Below are positions 17,434-26,887 of a stretch of DNA of 64,000 bases, in pieces (position 1 is the stretch's first letter; the number at the start of each line of letters is the position of its first letter). This DNA comes from Bacteroides cutis (lineage in GTDB: Bacteria > Bacteroidota > Bacteroidia > Bacteroidales > Bacteroidaceae). A model generated the notes under the pieces. It was not told the origin of the DNA, ran no database searches, and was given only the letters and a program-made list of their open reading frames with translations. The DNA lies in assembly GCF_900241005.1 (NCBI RefSeq), contig NZ_OEST01000008.1, forward strand, positions 1 to 64,000. The letters run 5' to 3'. Made by a program: the position numbers and the translations under genes.

Positions 17434-19599
17434 ATGGATATAGCTCAATTCATAGCTCAGTTTCTTTATCGTATCCGTTATTGGTTACTATGGGGAACCT
17501 TAATTATCACAGGCATTGTAATTTATATTACCCAATTTCTACCTTTTAGTTATACAGTAGAAGGTAGTTTATATGCTGGAATTACAAACTCTACATCCAT
17601 TGACGGAAGTGCAGTCAACGGATTTACCGTTAACAGTACATTTGATAACCTGATAAGTATAGCAAAATCACGGGGAACACTTGAAAAAGTGTCTATCCGC
17701 CTGTTAGCCAATGCACTTACTTATGGTGAAGAATGGAAAGATAATCACTACATTCAAGCTAAAAATTATCGTAAATTACTCCAAATGACCCCTAAGGAAG
17801 TTTTAGCCTTGGTAGATCATAAAAACTTAGACAAGACCGTTGAAAAACTAACTTCTTATCGCAAAGAGACAGAAAATAACTTTGTCTACATGATGTTCAA
17901 TCGTCCTGTAGCCTTTTACAGCGCAAAAGCCCTTGAGGAAATTATTGTAAAACGTGCCGGTTCCAGTGATATTCTCAACATATCATATACCTCATCCGAT
18001 CCGGGCATGACTCAACAGACCATTGAAATTTTAATAGATGAACTCATTAAAGCTTACGAAGTATTACGTTTCAAGTCGACATTAGATGTTATTGCCTATT
18101 TTAAAGAACAAGTAAGGCTCGCCAAAATAGAACTCAAAAAAGAGGAAGATGATTTGATGAACTATTGCGTACAAGAACAAGTCATCAATTATGGAGAAGA
18201 GACTAAAGCTTTGGCAAATACCCGATATAATGTAGAAGACCGTCTGGAAGAGGTTACACGTAACTATGAGAGTGCCGTACAACTCCGTTCCATGCTCGAT
18301 AAGGAGATGGATATCCGTGCAAAAATGATTCGTAACAACAGCCAACTATTGCAAAAGTTGGAAAAGGTAAGTAACCTGAACCAGGAAATTATGGAGCAAG
18401 AAATCTTCATATCCGATAAAGTTCAAAAAGACAATGAAAAACTAAAAAAGAATAAACAAGAACTTCGTAAAACGGAAGAAGAAATAAATTCTATTTCCGA
18501 TAACCTCAATGAGTATGGAATTTCGAAAGAGGGAATCTCCATTCAAAATATGGTAGACGAATGGCTTGCTGCCCTTATCAATGAAGCCAAAGCCAAAGCC
18601 GAGTTGAAAGTCATCAAAAATAGACAAGAAGACATATTCAAACAATACGGACACATGTCCCCCATCGGAACTCAAGTCAACCGTAAGCAGCGTGCCATAG
18701 GCATTGCCGAGGATAATTACCGGACTCAACTAAACGGTTTGGCAAGTGCTAACCTCCGTCTGAAAAACATAGAAATGAGTACCAGTAACCTACAAGTTAT
18801 TGCCGCTCCCACCTATCCACTCACCGACAATGGCCGCAGACGTGCAATATATGTATTGGTTGCTTTCATCGGAAGCGTATTCTTCATTATAGGTTATTTC
18901 CTGATAATAGAGCTGTTAGACCGCACGCTACGAGATCCCATCAGGAGTAAGCGTCTCAGCGGTCTCTCCGTCATCGCAGCATTCAATGGTACCAGTAACC
19001 TAAAATTTCGTGGTTTCCTGAAATTGTGTAATCGCCTGGCCGCCGCCTATAGTTGCCGAAGATTTAACAATTTTCTGCAATCCAGCCGACCTACTGTCAT
19101 CAATCTACTCAGTATGGAAAAAGGAGAAGGTAAATCTTTCCTTAGTAAATATTTCGCTGCTTACTGGGAATTGGAAGGTATGAATGTACGTATCGTGAAG
19201 TATGGAGAAGATTTCACTACCGACAACGTTTCTTATGTAAATGCTCGCCAACTCTCCGACTTCTGGAAACTCAACGAAGCAGAAATAGAGCCAGACATTA
19301 TTCTGGTAGAATATCCAGCCGCCAGTACTTCAAGTATTCCGTTGCCGGTACTCCAAAAGGCAGATCTCAATCTTATGGTTGCCAACGCCTGTCGTTTGTG
19401 GAGTTACGATGACGTCTCTCGGATGAAGCCGTTCAAAGAAGCCCTTGCCTCCGTACCTTTCTACCTTTATCTAAACAATGCCGATCGTGAAGTGGTAGAA
19501 ATGTTTACTGGTGATTTGCCGCCCAAAACCCCAGTTCATTCATTCTTCAGCCGCATTGCCCAGTTAGGTTTAACCTCTAAAAGCGCAGCTGTAAAATAA
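17434..19599 (+). CDS. Wzz/GumC-type polysaccharide co-polymerase with degenerate BY-kinase domain
   Basis: 721 residues. One membrane helix near residues 15-35, a large periplasmic region with long coiled coils (about 220-400), a second helix near 470-490 (IYVLVAFIGSVFFIIGYF), then a cytoplasmic domain. That domain keeps a P-loop-like MEKGEGKSFLS near residue 565. However, the Walker A' position reads VRIVKYGED, the Walker B acid is Glu (IILVEYPA), and the tail has no tyrosine cluster. Family members set chain length and drive export; BY-kinase activity is doubtful here. It follows the TolC-like gene by 12 nt, implying a coupled export complex. Confidence 0.85.
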   Translation: MDIAQFIAQFLYRIRYWLLWGTLIITGIVIYITQFLPFSYTVEGSLYAGITNSTSIDGSAVNGFTVNSTFDNLISIAKSRGTLEKVSIRLLANALTYGEEWKDNHYIQAKNYRKLLQMTPKEVLALVDHKNLDKTVEKLTSYRKETENNFVYMMFNRPVAFYSAKALEEIIVKRAGSSDILNISYTSSDPGMTQQTIEILIDELIKAYEVLRFKSTLDVIAYFKEQVRLAKIELKKEEDDLMNYCVQEQVINYGEETKALANTRYNVEDRLEEVTRNYESAVQLRSMLDKEMDIRAKMIRNNSQLLQKLEKVSNLNQEIMEQEIFISDKVQKDNEKLKKNKQELRKTEEEINSISDNLNEYGISKEGISIQNMVDEWLAALINEAKAKAELKVIKNRQEDIFKQYGHMSPIGTQVNRKQRAIGIAEDNYRTQLNGLASANLRLKNIEMSTSNLQVIAAPTYPLTDNGRRRAIYVLVAFIGSVFFIIGYFLIIELLDRTLRDPIRSKRLSGLSVIAAFNGTSNLKFRGFLKLCNRLAAAYSCRRFNNFLQSSRPTVINLLSMEKGEGKSFLSKYFAAYWELEGMNVRIVKYGEDFTTDNVSYVNARQLSDFWKLNEAEIEPDIILVEYPAASTSSIPLPVLQKADLNLMVANACRLWSYDDVSRMKPFKEALASVPFYLYLNNADREVVEMFTGDLPPKTPVHSFFSRIAQLGLTSKSAAVK

Positions 19600-19626
19600 C
19601 AACTTGAATAAAGATTATCAGATGAG

Positions 19627-21084
19627 ATGCTAACATTTACAGAGAACTATAAAGAAATTCTATCGCCTAAGATGGTTACAATCCTACTACTCATAGCAGG
19701 ATTGTGCGGTATCGTTTTTTTTGTACTTTCTCAAAACTGGGTTGCTCTAGTAAGTGTCTGTACCACTCCCCTTTTTATTCTTTTATTTGTGTACAGCACC
19801 AAATATCCCATTATAAGTTTTACCCTATATGCAGCAACAGCCTACTTTTTCGGAGCTCTTGACCGTTATACAGATATCGAAGGAATTAGTATTGTATTGG
19901 ATGTAACCCTGTTCTATACTCTGATCACATTAATTCTTAATTATATCTCACATACAAACTCAAAAATCCATTTTAGAAATATAGCTAACACGCTTACAAT
20001 AAGCTACCTATTTTGGATGGTGTTTATTATTTTACAACTTATCAATCAAGGAACTGATTTACAAAAAATAACGACCAGTTCCCGTAGTTGGTTTTTAGGT
20101 ATTCCCATTTTATATATTTTGGCCTCTCTATTGCTGGACAGTCCTAAACGTTTACGTAACGCTCTCATCACACTAGGTATTTTTACCATTATAGCATTCG
20201 GTAAATTATTGTGGCAGAAATACCGTTGGTTCGATACAGCCGAAACAGCCTGGCTCTTGGAAGGTAGTTGGCACACACATTTATTAAGTACCGGCATACG
20301 TTATTTCTCCCTATTCAGTGACGCCGGAAATTTTGGCGCAATCATGGGAATGACCACTACCGTATATTCCATTCTATTTACCAAAACATCATCCCGGAAA
20401 TTACGCAATTTCTATTTAGTCATTGCAATCATGGGATTTTTAGGCATGCTGATGTCAGGGACACGCGGTAGCGTGATGATCCCATTAGGAGGACTTCTGT
20501 TATACTGCTTGATTTGTCGTAACATAAAAGCCACTATAGTTACAGCTGTTAGTGGAATAACCATTTTTTGTTTTTTCTCTTTTACCGATATAGGTGAAAG
20601 TAATGCGATGATACGTCGTATGCGTACAGCTTTCAGACCCACAGAAGACGCCTCGTTCAACGTACGCTTGGAAAATCAAGAGAAAATAGCCCGATATCTT
20701 GAAGAGCATCCTATGGGAGCAGGTATCGGGGGAAGTATTCTCACTACGATATGGGAGGGTGACAAATACCAGGACTACACCATTCCCCCCGACTCTTTCT
20801 ATGTAGATATATGGACTCAAACAGGCTCTTTAGGTTTAGGACTCTATATACTGATCCTGTCGTGTATAACGCTCCGTTGTTGCTACATCATCATGTTCCG
20901 TATCCACAATCCGGAGTTGCGGAATACATTTGCCGCCCTACTTTGCGGTGTCTTCGGATTATTCTTAAATGGATACGTAGGACGAGGTATGGGATTTCAA
21001 CCCGGGGTCAGCATAATAGGTATATTTCTGGCATTTATACTGAATGGTCCCTATATAGAACAACAAATTACGAAAAATAAATAA
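19627..21084 (+). CDS. O-antigen ligase / Wzy-type polymerase-like membrane protein
   Basis: 485 residues with about ten to twelve membrane helices and a larger periplasmic loop around residues 320-410. That loop contains YLEEHPMGAGIGGS and PPDSFYVDIWTQTGSLG, a pattern common to O-antigen ligase/polymerase (Wzy_C) proteins. FSDAGNFGAIMGM and MLMSGTRGSVMIPLGG precede it. Such proteins either polymerise undecaprenyl-linked repeat units or ligate glycan to an acceptor; its place next to a Wzz-type gene favours the polymerase role. It begins 27 nt after the co-polymerase gene. Confidence 0.75.
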   Translation: MLTFTENYKEILSPKMVTILLLIAGLCGIVFFVLSQNWVALVSVCTTPLFILLFVYSTKYPIISFTLYAATAYFFGALDRYTDIEGISIVLDVTLFYTLITLILNYISHTNSKIHFRNIANTLTISYLFWMVFIILQLINQGTDLQKITTSSRSWFLGIPILYILASLLLDSPKRLRNALITLGIFTIIAFGKLLWQKYRWFDTAETAWLLEGSWHTHLLSTGIRYFSLFSDAGNFGAIMGMTTTVYSILFTKTSSRKLRNFYLVIAIMGFLGMLMSGTRGSVMIPLGGLLLYCLICRNIKATIVTAVSGITIFCFFSFTDIGESNAMIRRMRTAFRPTEDASFNVRLENQEKIARYLEEHPMGAGIGGSILTTIWEGDKYQDYTIPPDSFYVDIWTQTGSLGLGLYILILSCITLRCCYIIMFRIHNPELRNTFAALLCGVFGLFLNGYVGRGMGFQPGVSIIGIFLAFILNGPYIEQQITKNK

Positions 21085-21088
21085 TAAT

Positions 21089-22282
21089 ATGAACGATTTT
21101 TTTTCCATATTTAATCCCGAATGGTGGATAAACGAGAACAATAATGCCTTGCAAATGGCAGATGCTATCTTATTCCTATTATTGGCAATACCGGTAGTTT
21201 ATCTTTTCATCTACGCACTAGCATCTCTAAAGAAATATAAAAATCCCTATCCCCCTGCTAATAAGTCCCACCGTTTTTTGGTGCTATTTGTCGTATTGCG
21301 TAACGGGAAAGAAGTTATCGAATCCATTAATCATTTTTTGGATACACAAATATACCCACGTGAAAAATACGATATAGCCGTAGCCGCAACACAACTCCCA
21401 GAAGACGATCTGGTAGCTTTACTACAAATGCCCGTTAACATTGTTGTACCCGACAAGGAATATTGCACCAAAATCTATGCCATCCAGCAGGTCATGGAGC
21501 GTTATTCTCCTCAAGAATACGATGCAATCACCATATTCAATTCAGACAATAAAGTAGTACCCAATGCGCTCCAACTTTTCAACAACGCATACTATTCCGG
21601 TTGCGATGCCATCCAAGCCCACCGTATGACGGAGAACCTCACCAGCAGCGTGGCTGTACTGAGTGCCGCCAGTGAAGAAATAAATAATCATCTATTCCGT
21701 AAAGCTCATACGACATTAGGATTTTCATCCGCACTGATAGGATCGGGTATGATGTTTGATTTTGAAATGTTCCATCGCCTAACTCCCCGTTTGACCGGAA
21801 GTGACCTGACAAAAGCGATGGAAATGGAACTATTGCGAGAAAACATTTACACTGAATATATGGAAGAGGTAGTATGCTATTGTAAAAAAACAGAAGATAC
21901 CTCCGGTTACAGCAAGGAACGCCAACGTTGGTTGAAAGCACAATACAAAAGTTTTCTGATTGCCATAACCCAATTTCCTTTCGCCTTTCTGCAAGGTAAG
22001 TGGGATCTATGCGAAAAACTGTTCCAATGGCTCATGCCCTCACGTTTACTACTTATTGCTTACATTGTATTGTGCGCACTTGCCATGACTATGCTTGATT
22101 GGACACTTTGTCTGAAATGGTATGTTTTGTTAGGTATCCTCTTCCTTTCATACTTGCTGGCATTACCCGAAGGTGAAATCAACCATCGTTTCCGCAAAGC
22201 ATTCTGGACATTACCATTGCTAATTTTCACCTCCGCGTTCAGCCACTTCAAACATACGTCAAGAAAAACAAGAGAAAGATGA
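21089..22282 (+). CDS. membrane-bound family 2 glycosyltransferase, divergent
   Basis: 397 residues with one N-terminal helix and two or three near the C-terminus. It is a paralogue of the GT2 at 32580-33761: both share SEEIN, ALIGSGM and an (R)QRW-type motif. In this copy the usual DxD reads FNSDNK, with Asn in place of the first Asp, and the N-terminal nucleotide-binding segment is atypical (FVVLRNGKEV). It may therefore use a different metal arrangement or have lost activity. The stop overlaps the next start (ATGA), so the two are translationally coupled. Confidence 0.78.
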   Translation: MNDFFSIFNPEWWINENNNALQMADAILFLLLAIPVVYLFIYALASLKKYKNPYPPANKSHRFLVLFVVLRNGKEVIESINHFLDTQIYPREKYDIAVAATQLPEDDLVALLQMPVNIVVPDKEYCTKIYAIQQVMERYSPQEYDAITIFNSDNKVVPNALQLFNNAYYSGCDAIQAHRMTENLTSSVAVLSAASEEINNHLFRKAHTTLGFSSALIGSGMMFDFEMFHRLTPRLTGSDLTKAMEMELLRENIYTEYMEEVVCYCKKTEDTSGYSKERQRWLKAQYKSFLIAITQFPFAFLQGKWDLCEKLFQWLMPSRLLLIAYIVLCALAMTMLDWTLCLKWYVLLGILFLSYLLALPEGEINHRFRKAFWTLPLLIFTSAFSHFKHTSRKTRER

Positions 22283-23406
22283 AAATAGGCATCGAAGCGC
22301 AACGGATATTCCGTCCGGATAAGCATGGAATGGATTTTGTCATTCTAGAGGTATTACGTCGATTGCAACGCCAAAAAGGTAAACATGAATATTTTGTATT
22401 TACTGCTCCCGGAGAAGACCGTTGCCTTACGAGTGCCAGACAAATGCACATAGTAGAAATACATTGCCCCACCTACCTCTTATGGGAACAATGGGCATTA
22501 CCTCACGCCGTACGTAAATACAAGGTTGAAGTATTACACTGTACATCCAATACAGCTCCACTACGTTGCTCCGTACCACTGATACTGACCCTGCACGATA
22601 TTATTTTCCTGCAAAACCAAAAACCTCTGGGAATGTCACTTTATCAACAAATGGGTTGGTACTACCGCCGTTGGAACGTTCCCCACATCATTAACCACTG
22701 CCAACATATTATCACGGTTTCTAAAACCGAACAAAATAATATTCTAAAACGCTTTTCCCAGATAAAAGATAACCTCCATGTGATATACAATGGTTATAGT
22801 GATTGTTATCGTCCCATAACTGACGCTTATTCCATTACCCGTCAATATTTATCAGACTCAACATATCTTCTTTTTCTAGGCAATACTGATCCGCGAAAAA
22901 ATCTGGATGGTATATTATATGCCTACAATGAATATCTCAATCGTTCAAAACGAAGATTAAAACTTATTATCACCGGGGTGACTCAAGAGCATGTGGAAAA
23001 TCGTTTAAGTAAACTAAATATCGAAATATGCGCTTCCAACCTCATTTATACAGGATATATTGCAAGTTCCGATTTACCGGCTTTGTATAATGGAGCTTTC
23101 GCCTTTCTCTGTCCTTCTTTGCTCGAAGGTTTCGGTATACCCGTACTCGAATCCATGGCCTGCGGTACTCCGGTTATTACCAGTAATTGCTCCTCCTTGC
23201 CTGAAGTAGCAGGCAAGGACAGTATACTCATCAACCCTTATATCCCATGCGAAATCACCGACGCCCTGATACGCTTGGAAGAAGATCCAGAATGGTATCA
23301 GCAACAAGTGAACTACGGCCTGGAACGAGTAAAACAATTTTCATGGGAACATACAGCCAATGAATACCTGAAAATCTACGAACAGTTACATCCTCAAAAC
23401 TCTTAA
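22279..23406 (+). CDS. family 4 glycosyltransferase
   Basis: 375 residues with the GT-B fold pattern of GT4 enzymes. The acceptor half holds LTLHDIIFLQNQK and ITVSKTEQNNI, and the donor-binding half holds FLGNTDPRKNLDG and SLLEGFGIPVLESMACGTPV, where the E-x7-E type motif binds the nucleotide sugar. Retaining enzymes of this type add one sugar to the lipid-linked repeat unit at the cytoplasmic face. The ATGA overlap with the upstream GT2 and the 9-nt gap to the next gene place it in the exopolysaccharide operon. The sugar is unknown. Confidence 0.86.
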   Translation: MKIGIEAQRIFRPDKHGMDFVILEVLRRLQRQKGKHEYFVFTAPGEDRCLTSARQMHIVEIHCPTYLLWEQWALPHAVRKYKVEVLHCTSNTAPLRCSVPLILTLHDIIFLQNQKPLGMSLYQQMGWYYRRWNVPHIINHCQHIITVSKTEQNNILKRFSQIKDNLHVIYNGYSDCYRPITDAYSITRQYLSDSTYLLFLGNTDPRKNLDGILYAYNEYLNRSKRRLKLIITGVTQEHVENRLSKLNIEICASNLIYTGYIASSDLPALYNGAFAFLCPSLLEGFGIPVLESMACGTPVITSNCSSLPEVAGKDSILINPYIPCEITDALIRLEEDPEWYQQQVNYGLERVKQFSWEHTANEYLKIYEQLHPQNS

Positions 23407-23415
23407 GATATAGCC

Positions 23416-24642
23416 ATGAGAGACTTCATCATCACCAGCCTGCAACCCTGGGACATCGAGATAGGCAGTACGATAAAGAATACAGCCCTTGAAATCTCCA
23501 AACAGCACCGGGTGTTGTACATCAGCCCCCCCCTAAATCTGATAACCCGCCTGAAACGGAGAGGTAAAGAAAGTACGGCCTATCGCCGTCGCATAGACGT
23601 CATCCGTGGAAAAGTCTCCCCGATAAGGCGGATCAATGAAAACCTGTGGGTATCGGACTGCCCTTTCACACTATTGTCTATCAACAAACTACCCGCCGCG
23701 CTATTCGATTTTTTCAACCGGAAGAACAACAGGAAACTGGGAAAATGGATTGTGGAGCAAGCCTCCGGACTCGGATTTAAAGAGTACATACACCTGATAG
23801 ACACCGACCTCTACCGCAGCCGTTACCTGAAGGAATACATCCGCCCCGCCATCAGCATCTACTACCGCCGCGACTACATCATCGGTTTCCCCTATTGGCG
23901 CAAACACGGCCCGCGCTGTGAAGAAGCCCTGGTACGCCAGTCGGATATAGTGCTTGCCAACTCCAGCTACTTTGCCGGACAACTCCGCCCGTGGAATTCC
24001 CGTACCTGCGTACTGAATACGGGGGTGAATCTTGATCTATACAATCCCCGCCGCCCCTGGGAACAGCCGGAAGACCTGAAAAACATCCCCTCACCGGTGA
24101 TAGGATATACCGGAGCCATTATCGAAAGCCGTCTGGACAGCAGCCTGTTATACGAAACAGCCAGCCAACTGCCCCAATACAGCTTCGTCTTTGTGGGCCC
24201 CGAAGACAGGCACTTCGAACAGCACCCGCTACACCGGCTGAAGAACGTATACTTCACCGGCCGTAAGGAAGTGGAACAGTTACCCCAATACATACGATAT
24301 TTCGATGTCTGCATCAATCCGCAAGTTCTCAACCCGATAACAGACGGTAACTATCCGTTGAAAATAGACGAGTATCTCGCCATGGGCAAACCTGTGGTAG
24401 CCACCTCCACCCACACCATGCGCGATGTCTTCGCAGACTACACGTACCTGGCCGGTTCTACGCCCCTGGCATGGGTGGACGCGCTACATACCGCCGTGAC
24501 AGAAGCTACCGATGCCCCCCTGCGTGAAAAGCGCATCGCCTTTGCGCAGACACACAGCTGGGAAAATAGCGTCAAGAAAATATACGAAACGATCAAAGAA
24601 TACGAACACACCCAGACTTTATCACAAAAAATGACAGAATGA
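23416..24642 (+). CDS. family 4-like glycosyltransferase
   Basis: 408 residues. The C-terminal half has the GT-B donor-site pattern: VIGYTGAIIESRLD, YSFVFVGPEDRHF, NVYFTGRKEVEQLPQY and then NYPLKIDEYLAMGKPVVAT. The N-terminal half (MRDFIITSLQPWDIEIGSTI) resembles transferases that act late in Bacteroidetes polysaccharide loci. It is noticeably more GC-rich in codon choice than its upstream neighbours. It is the last plus-strand gene of this block, facing convergent genes. Donor and acceptor are unknown. Confidence 0.83.
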   Translation: MRDFIITSLQPWDIEIGSTIKNTALEISKQHRVLYISPPLNLITRLKRRGKESTAYRRRIDVIRGKVSPIRRINENLWVSDCPFTLLSINKLPAALFDFFNRKNNRKLGKWIVEQASGLGFKEYIHLIDTDLYRSRYLKEYIRPAISIYYRRDYIIGFPYWRKHGPRCEEALVRQSDIVLANSSYFAGQLRPWNSRTCVLNTGVNLDLYNPRRPWEQPEDLKNIPSPVIGYTGAIIESRLDSSLLYETASQLPQYSFVFVGPEDRHFEQHPLHRLKNVYFTGRKEVEQLPQYIRYFDVCINPQVLNPITDGNYPLKIDEYLAMGKPVVATSTHTMRDVFADYTYLAGSTPLAWVDALHTAVTEATDAPLREKRIAFAQTHSWENSVKKIYETIKEYEHTQTLSQKMTE

Positions 24643-24788
24643 GTCATAATATCCATAAAAGTACAACTTTCGCAATATTTTTTCAACAAACATGATATGA
24701 TAAAAAATGTATTCAGACTCTTTGTATTGAAAACGAAGAGAAACATCGCCTAAATACTTTAGTTTTATAACATTAAAACTTATTGAGC

Positions 24789-24860
24789 ATGAAAAAATCT
24801 GTCTGGAGTACAATCTTGAAGTTTGTCATCACCATTGCAACCGTCATACTCAGTGTATAG
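24789..24860 (+). CDS. smalltalk-like micro-peptide, shortened
   Basis: A 23-residue frame, MKKSVWSTILKFVITIATVI then LSV and TAG. The N-terminus and hydrophobic core match my recollection of the Bacteroides smalltalk family (an MKK...W..I start, then a T-A-I type segment, usually about 30 residues and often ending near a cysteine). This copy stops about where the family's final GV(T)SC segment would begin. It lies in the 314-nt gap between convergent glycosyltransferase genes. No other gene is seen in that gap. Smalltalk proteins are proposed to act in cell-cell crosstalk; their function is unproven. Confidence 0.55.
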   Translation: MKKSVWSTILKFVITIATVILSV

Positions 24861-24956
24861 TATAAAAGCGATAACAGTCTGATTATAGGTAGAATATTCT
24901 TAACCGTATCTCTTAATGATGAAAAACACACTCTCTCTTTTTTATCGTTAAAACCC

Positions 24957-26018
24957 TCAGAAATGTATCCAACGACGAATTATCTGCTTTAGTTGTACGG
25001 CTACCATTACCCGTATCACTCCTAACTTACCAAACATGGGTAATGCAAAAAAAACACGAAAGAAAAGATATTTCAAAGTCCGCTTTCCCGCTTTCTTTCG
25101 CGGTGAAAGACATGAACAGGTTAGCAATTCACGCAACAACTCATTCTTGCATATTTTTGACAACAGAGGTGTACAACCAATCCTATAAGCATGATAAACA
25201 CTCATCTGCATGATATCCACCAACAAGTTACGGTAAAAACTTTCATTAGCCAATCCACTGATATATGCTGACTTCAATTTCTGTACATCGACATACTGGC
25301 GGGCAATTTTTTCCGAATAACCCTTAGCTGCCGAAATACCAGATACTGATTGAGGATTGTACGTGTAAAACAAAGTACATTCCGGTATCAATCTGCAAGA
25401 AGCGGCATTGATGATGACTTGGTACGTAAACCAAGGGTCCTCATTAAGGTGTCCCTCCTTGCAGCAGATGTGATAACGTTTAAGGAACTCCAATGAATAA
25501 AGTTTGTTCCAAGTAGCTACAAAAATCTCCTTTTCTTGCCCATAGCGATAACGAGCTACCGGGTGGCGTTCTCCTTCTATCAACGTATCGGTATACTGGC
25601 ATCCTGGATATTGTTTACCCTCCATATCTATGCGTACAAAAGAACCTGCCACAAAATCCACCGGATACCGGAACATGTAACCATACAGAGTTTCTATGCA
25701 ATCCGGAGTTATCAGATCGTCACAATCCATAGTAAAGAGATAATCACCTGTAGCATATTCCAAAATAGTATTACGAGCCGCTCCAATTCCCCTATTCCTT
25801 CCTTGGTCAATAATTCGTACGGCACTCCTCCGCGGATGTTCCGCTACCACTCGTTTTACAATGTCCATACTGTTACCTTTATCGTCTACAAATACATACT
25901 CGATATTAGGGTACGTCTGATTTAAGACAGACAACAAAGTCCGTTCTATCAGTCCGGCAGCATTATAAATAGGAATTCCCAAAGTAATAAGAGGTAATTT
26001 TTTTCCCATAACCCTCAA
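24957..26018 (-). CDS. family 2 glycosyltransferase
   Basis: 353 residues with the GT-A fold of GT2 near the N-terminus: ITLGIPIYNAAGLIERTLLS, VFVDDKGNS and the metal-binding FTMDCDDLITPDC around residue 115. No membrane helix is evident; the basic C-terminus (RRWIHF) may help it sit at the membrane. Its start overlaps the end of the upstream minus-strand gene by four bases, so it is the last of a three-gene GT2 unit. It probably adds one sugar to the polysaccharide repeat unit. Confidence 0.87.
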   Translation of the reverse strand: MRVMGKKLPLITLGIPIYNAAGLIERTLLSVLNQTYPNIEYVFVDDKGNSMDIVKRVVAEHPRRSAVRIIDQGRNRGIGAARNTILEYATGDYLFTMDCDDLITPDCIETLYGYMFRYPVDFVAGSFVRIDMEGKQYPGCQYTDTLIEGERHPVARYRYGQEKEIFVATWNKLYSLEFLKRYHICCKEGHLNEDPWFTYQVIINAASCRLIPECTLFYTYNPQSVSGISAAKGYSEKIARQYVDVQKLKSAYISGLANESFYRNLLVDIMQMSVYHAYRIGCTPLLSKICKNELLRELLTCSCLSPRKKAGKRTLKYLFFRVFFALPMFGKLGVIRVMVAVQLKQIIRRWIHF

Positions 26019-26887
26019 TAAATTTTAGCGAACAATCCAGCAAACGTACCTTTCCATATGGAAGAAATCATATTCCAATTGCCCTTGCCCACATAGTTCA
26101 GCATTTTATAGGGAGCAGATATTACAACGAGGTATAGGCAAGACAAAAAACAGGAAACACCTTTATTATTCCTTCTGGCGAATATGATACGACTCCGTGT
26201 CAGATAGTAGTTACGAAGAGGAGTCTTTGACTTTATGGTCATGCTCTCTTTGTGGTAAACATTCGACGAAGGTTCATAAAACAATTTATATCCCGCTTCA
26301 CGAAAACGACGACTCCAATCGAATTCTTCATAGAAAAGGAAATATGTTTCAGCCATCAACCCCACTTTTTCGATAGCTTCCCGGCGAAACATCATGGCTC
26401 CTCCATGCAATACTTCAGTCGGCACAGGTCTGAGAAAATTTTCCCTACGTGCCGGATCAAACAGTTCGGTAGTGTGGCGTAGTGTAATGCGCGTCATATC
26501 ATGATAACCATAATATTGTATCTGCCCCGGTTTATACAAGAAATGGATGCAGGGAGAAACCCCGGCATAATCTCCCTCTTGCAAGCTATGAACCAACGGT
26601 GCCAAAAAAGAAGATTTTATCAGCATATCATTGTTCAGAAAGAGAATATAATTTCCACTAGCATACCGATAGCCCAAATTATTTCCACCGGCAAACCCTA
26701 AATTCCTATCACTCGCCACAACTTGTATGTCTGGAAATGCATTACGCAAACGCTGTACATCATCTCCTTTTGACGCATTGTCCACCACAATTACTTCATA
26801 AGGATAAGTCTCGTATCGCTTTAGGGAATCTATCAATTCACAGGTATCCTGCCAGCCGTTATAGTTTATCGTAATAATTGAAACCAC
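26015..26887 (-). CDS. family 2 glycosyltransferase (rhamnosyltransferase-like)
   Basis: 290 residues. VSIITINYNGWQDTCELI and VIVVDNASKGDD form the nucleotide site, FLNNDM is the DxD equivalent, and HGGAMMFRREAIEKVG followed by FYEEFDWSRR is the acceptor/catalytic-base region seen in WbbL-like dTDP-rhamnosyltransferases. The sugar assignment is only a family tendency. The N-terminus overlaps the upstream gene by 22 bases and the C-terminus overlaps the next by four, so the three genes are tightly coupled. Confidence 0.85.
   Translation of the reverse strand: MVSIITINYNGWQDTCELIDSLKRYETYPYEVIVVDNASKGDDVQRLRNAFPDIQVVASDRNLGFAGGNNLGYRYASGNYILFLNNDMLIKSSFLAPLVHSLQEGDYAGVSPCIHFLYKPGQIQYYGYHDMTRITLRHTTELFDPARRENFLRPVPTEVLHGGAMMFRREAIEKVGLMAETYFLFYEEFDWSRRFREAGYKLFYEPSSNVYHKESMTIKSKTPLRNYYLTRSRIIFARRNNKGVSCFLSCLYLVVISAPYKMLNYVGKGNWNMISSIWKGTFAGLFAKIY

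Noticed and set aside
24643..24956. Promoter for the smalltalk-like peptide
   Set aside because: The best candidate, TACTTTAG near 24755, misses the conserved final TTTG and has no -33 partner.
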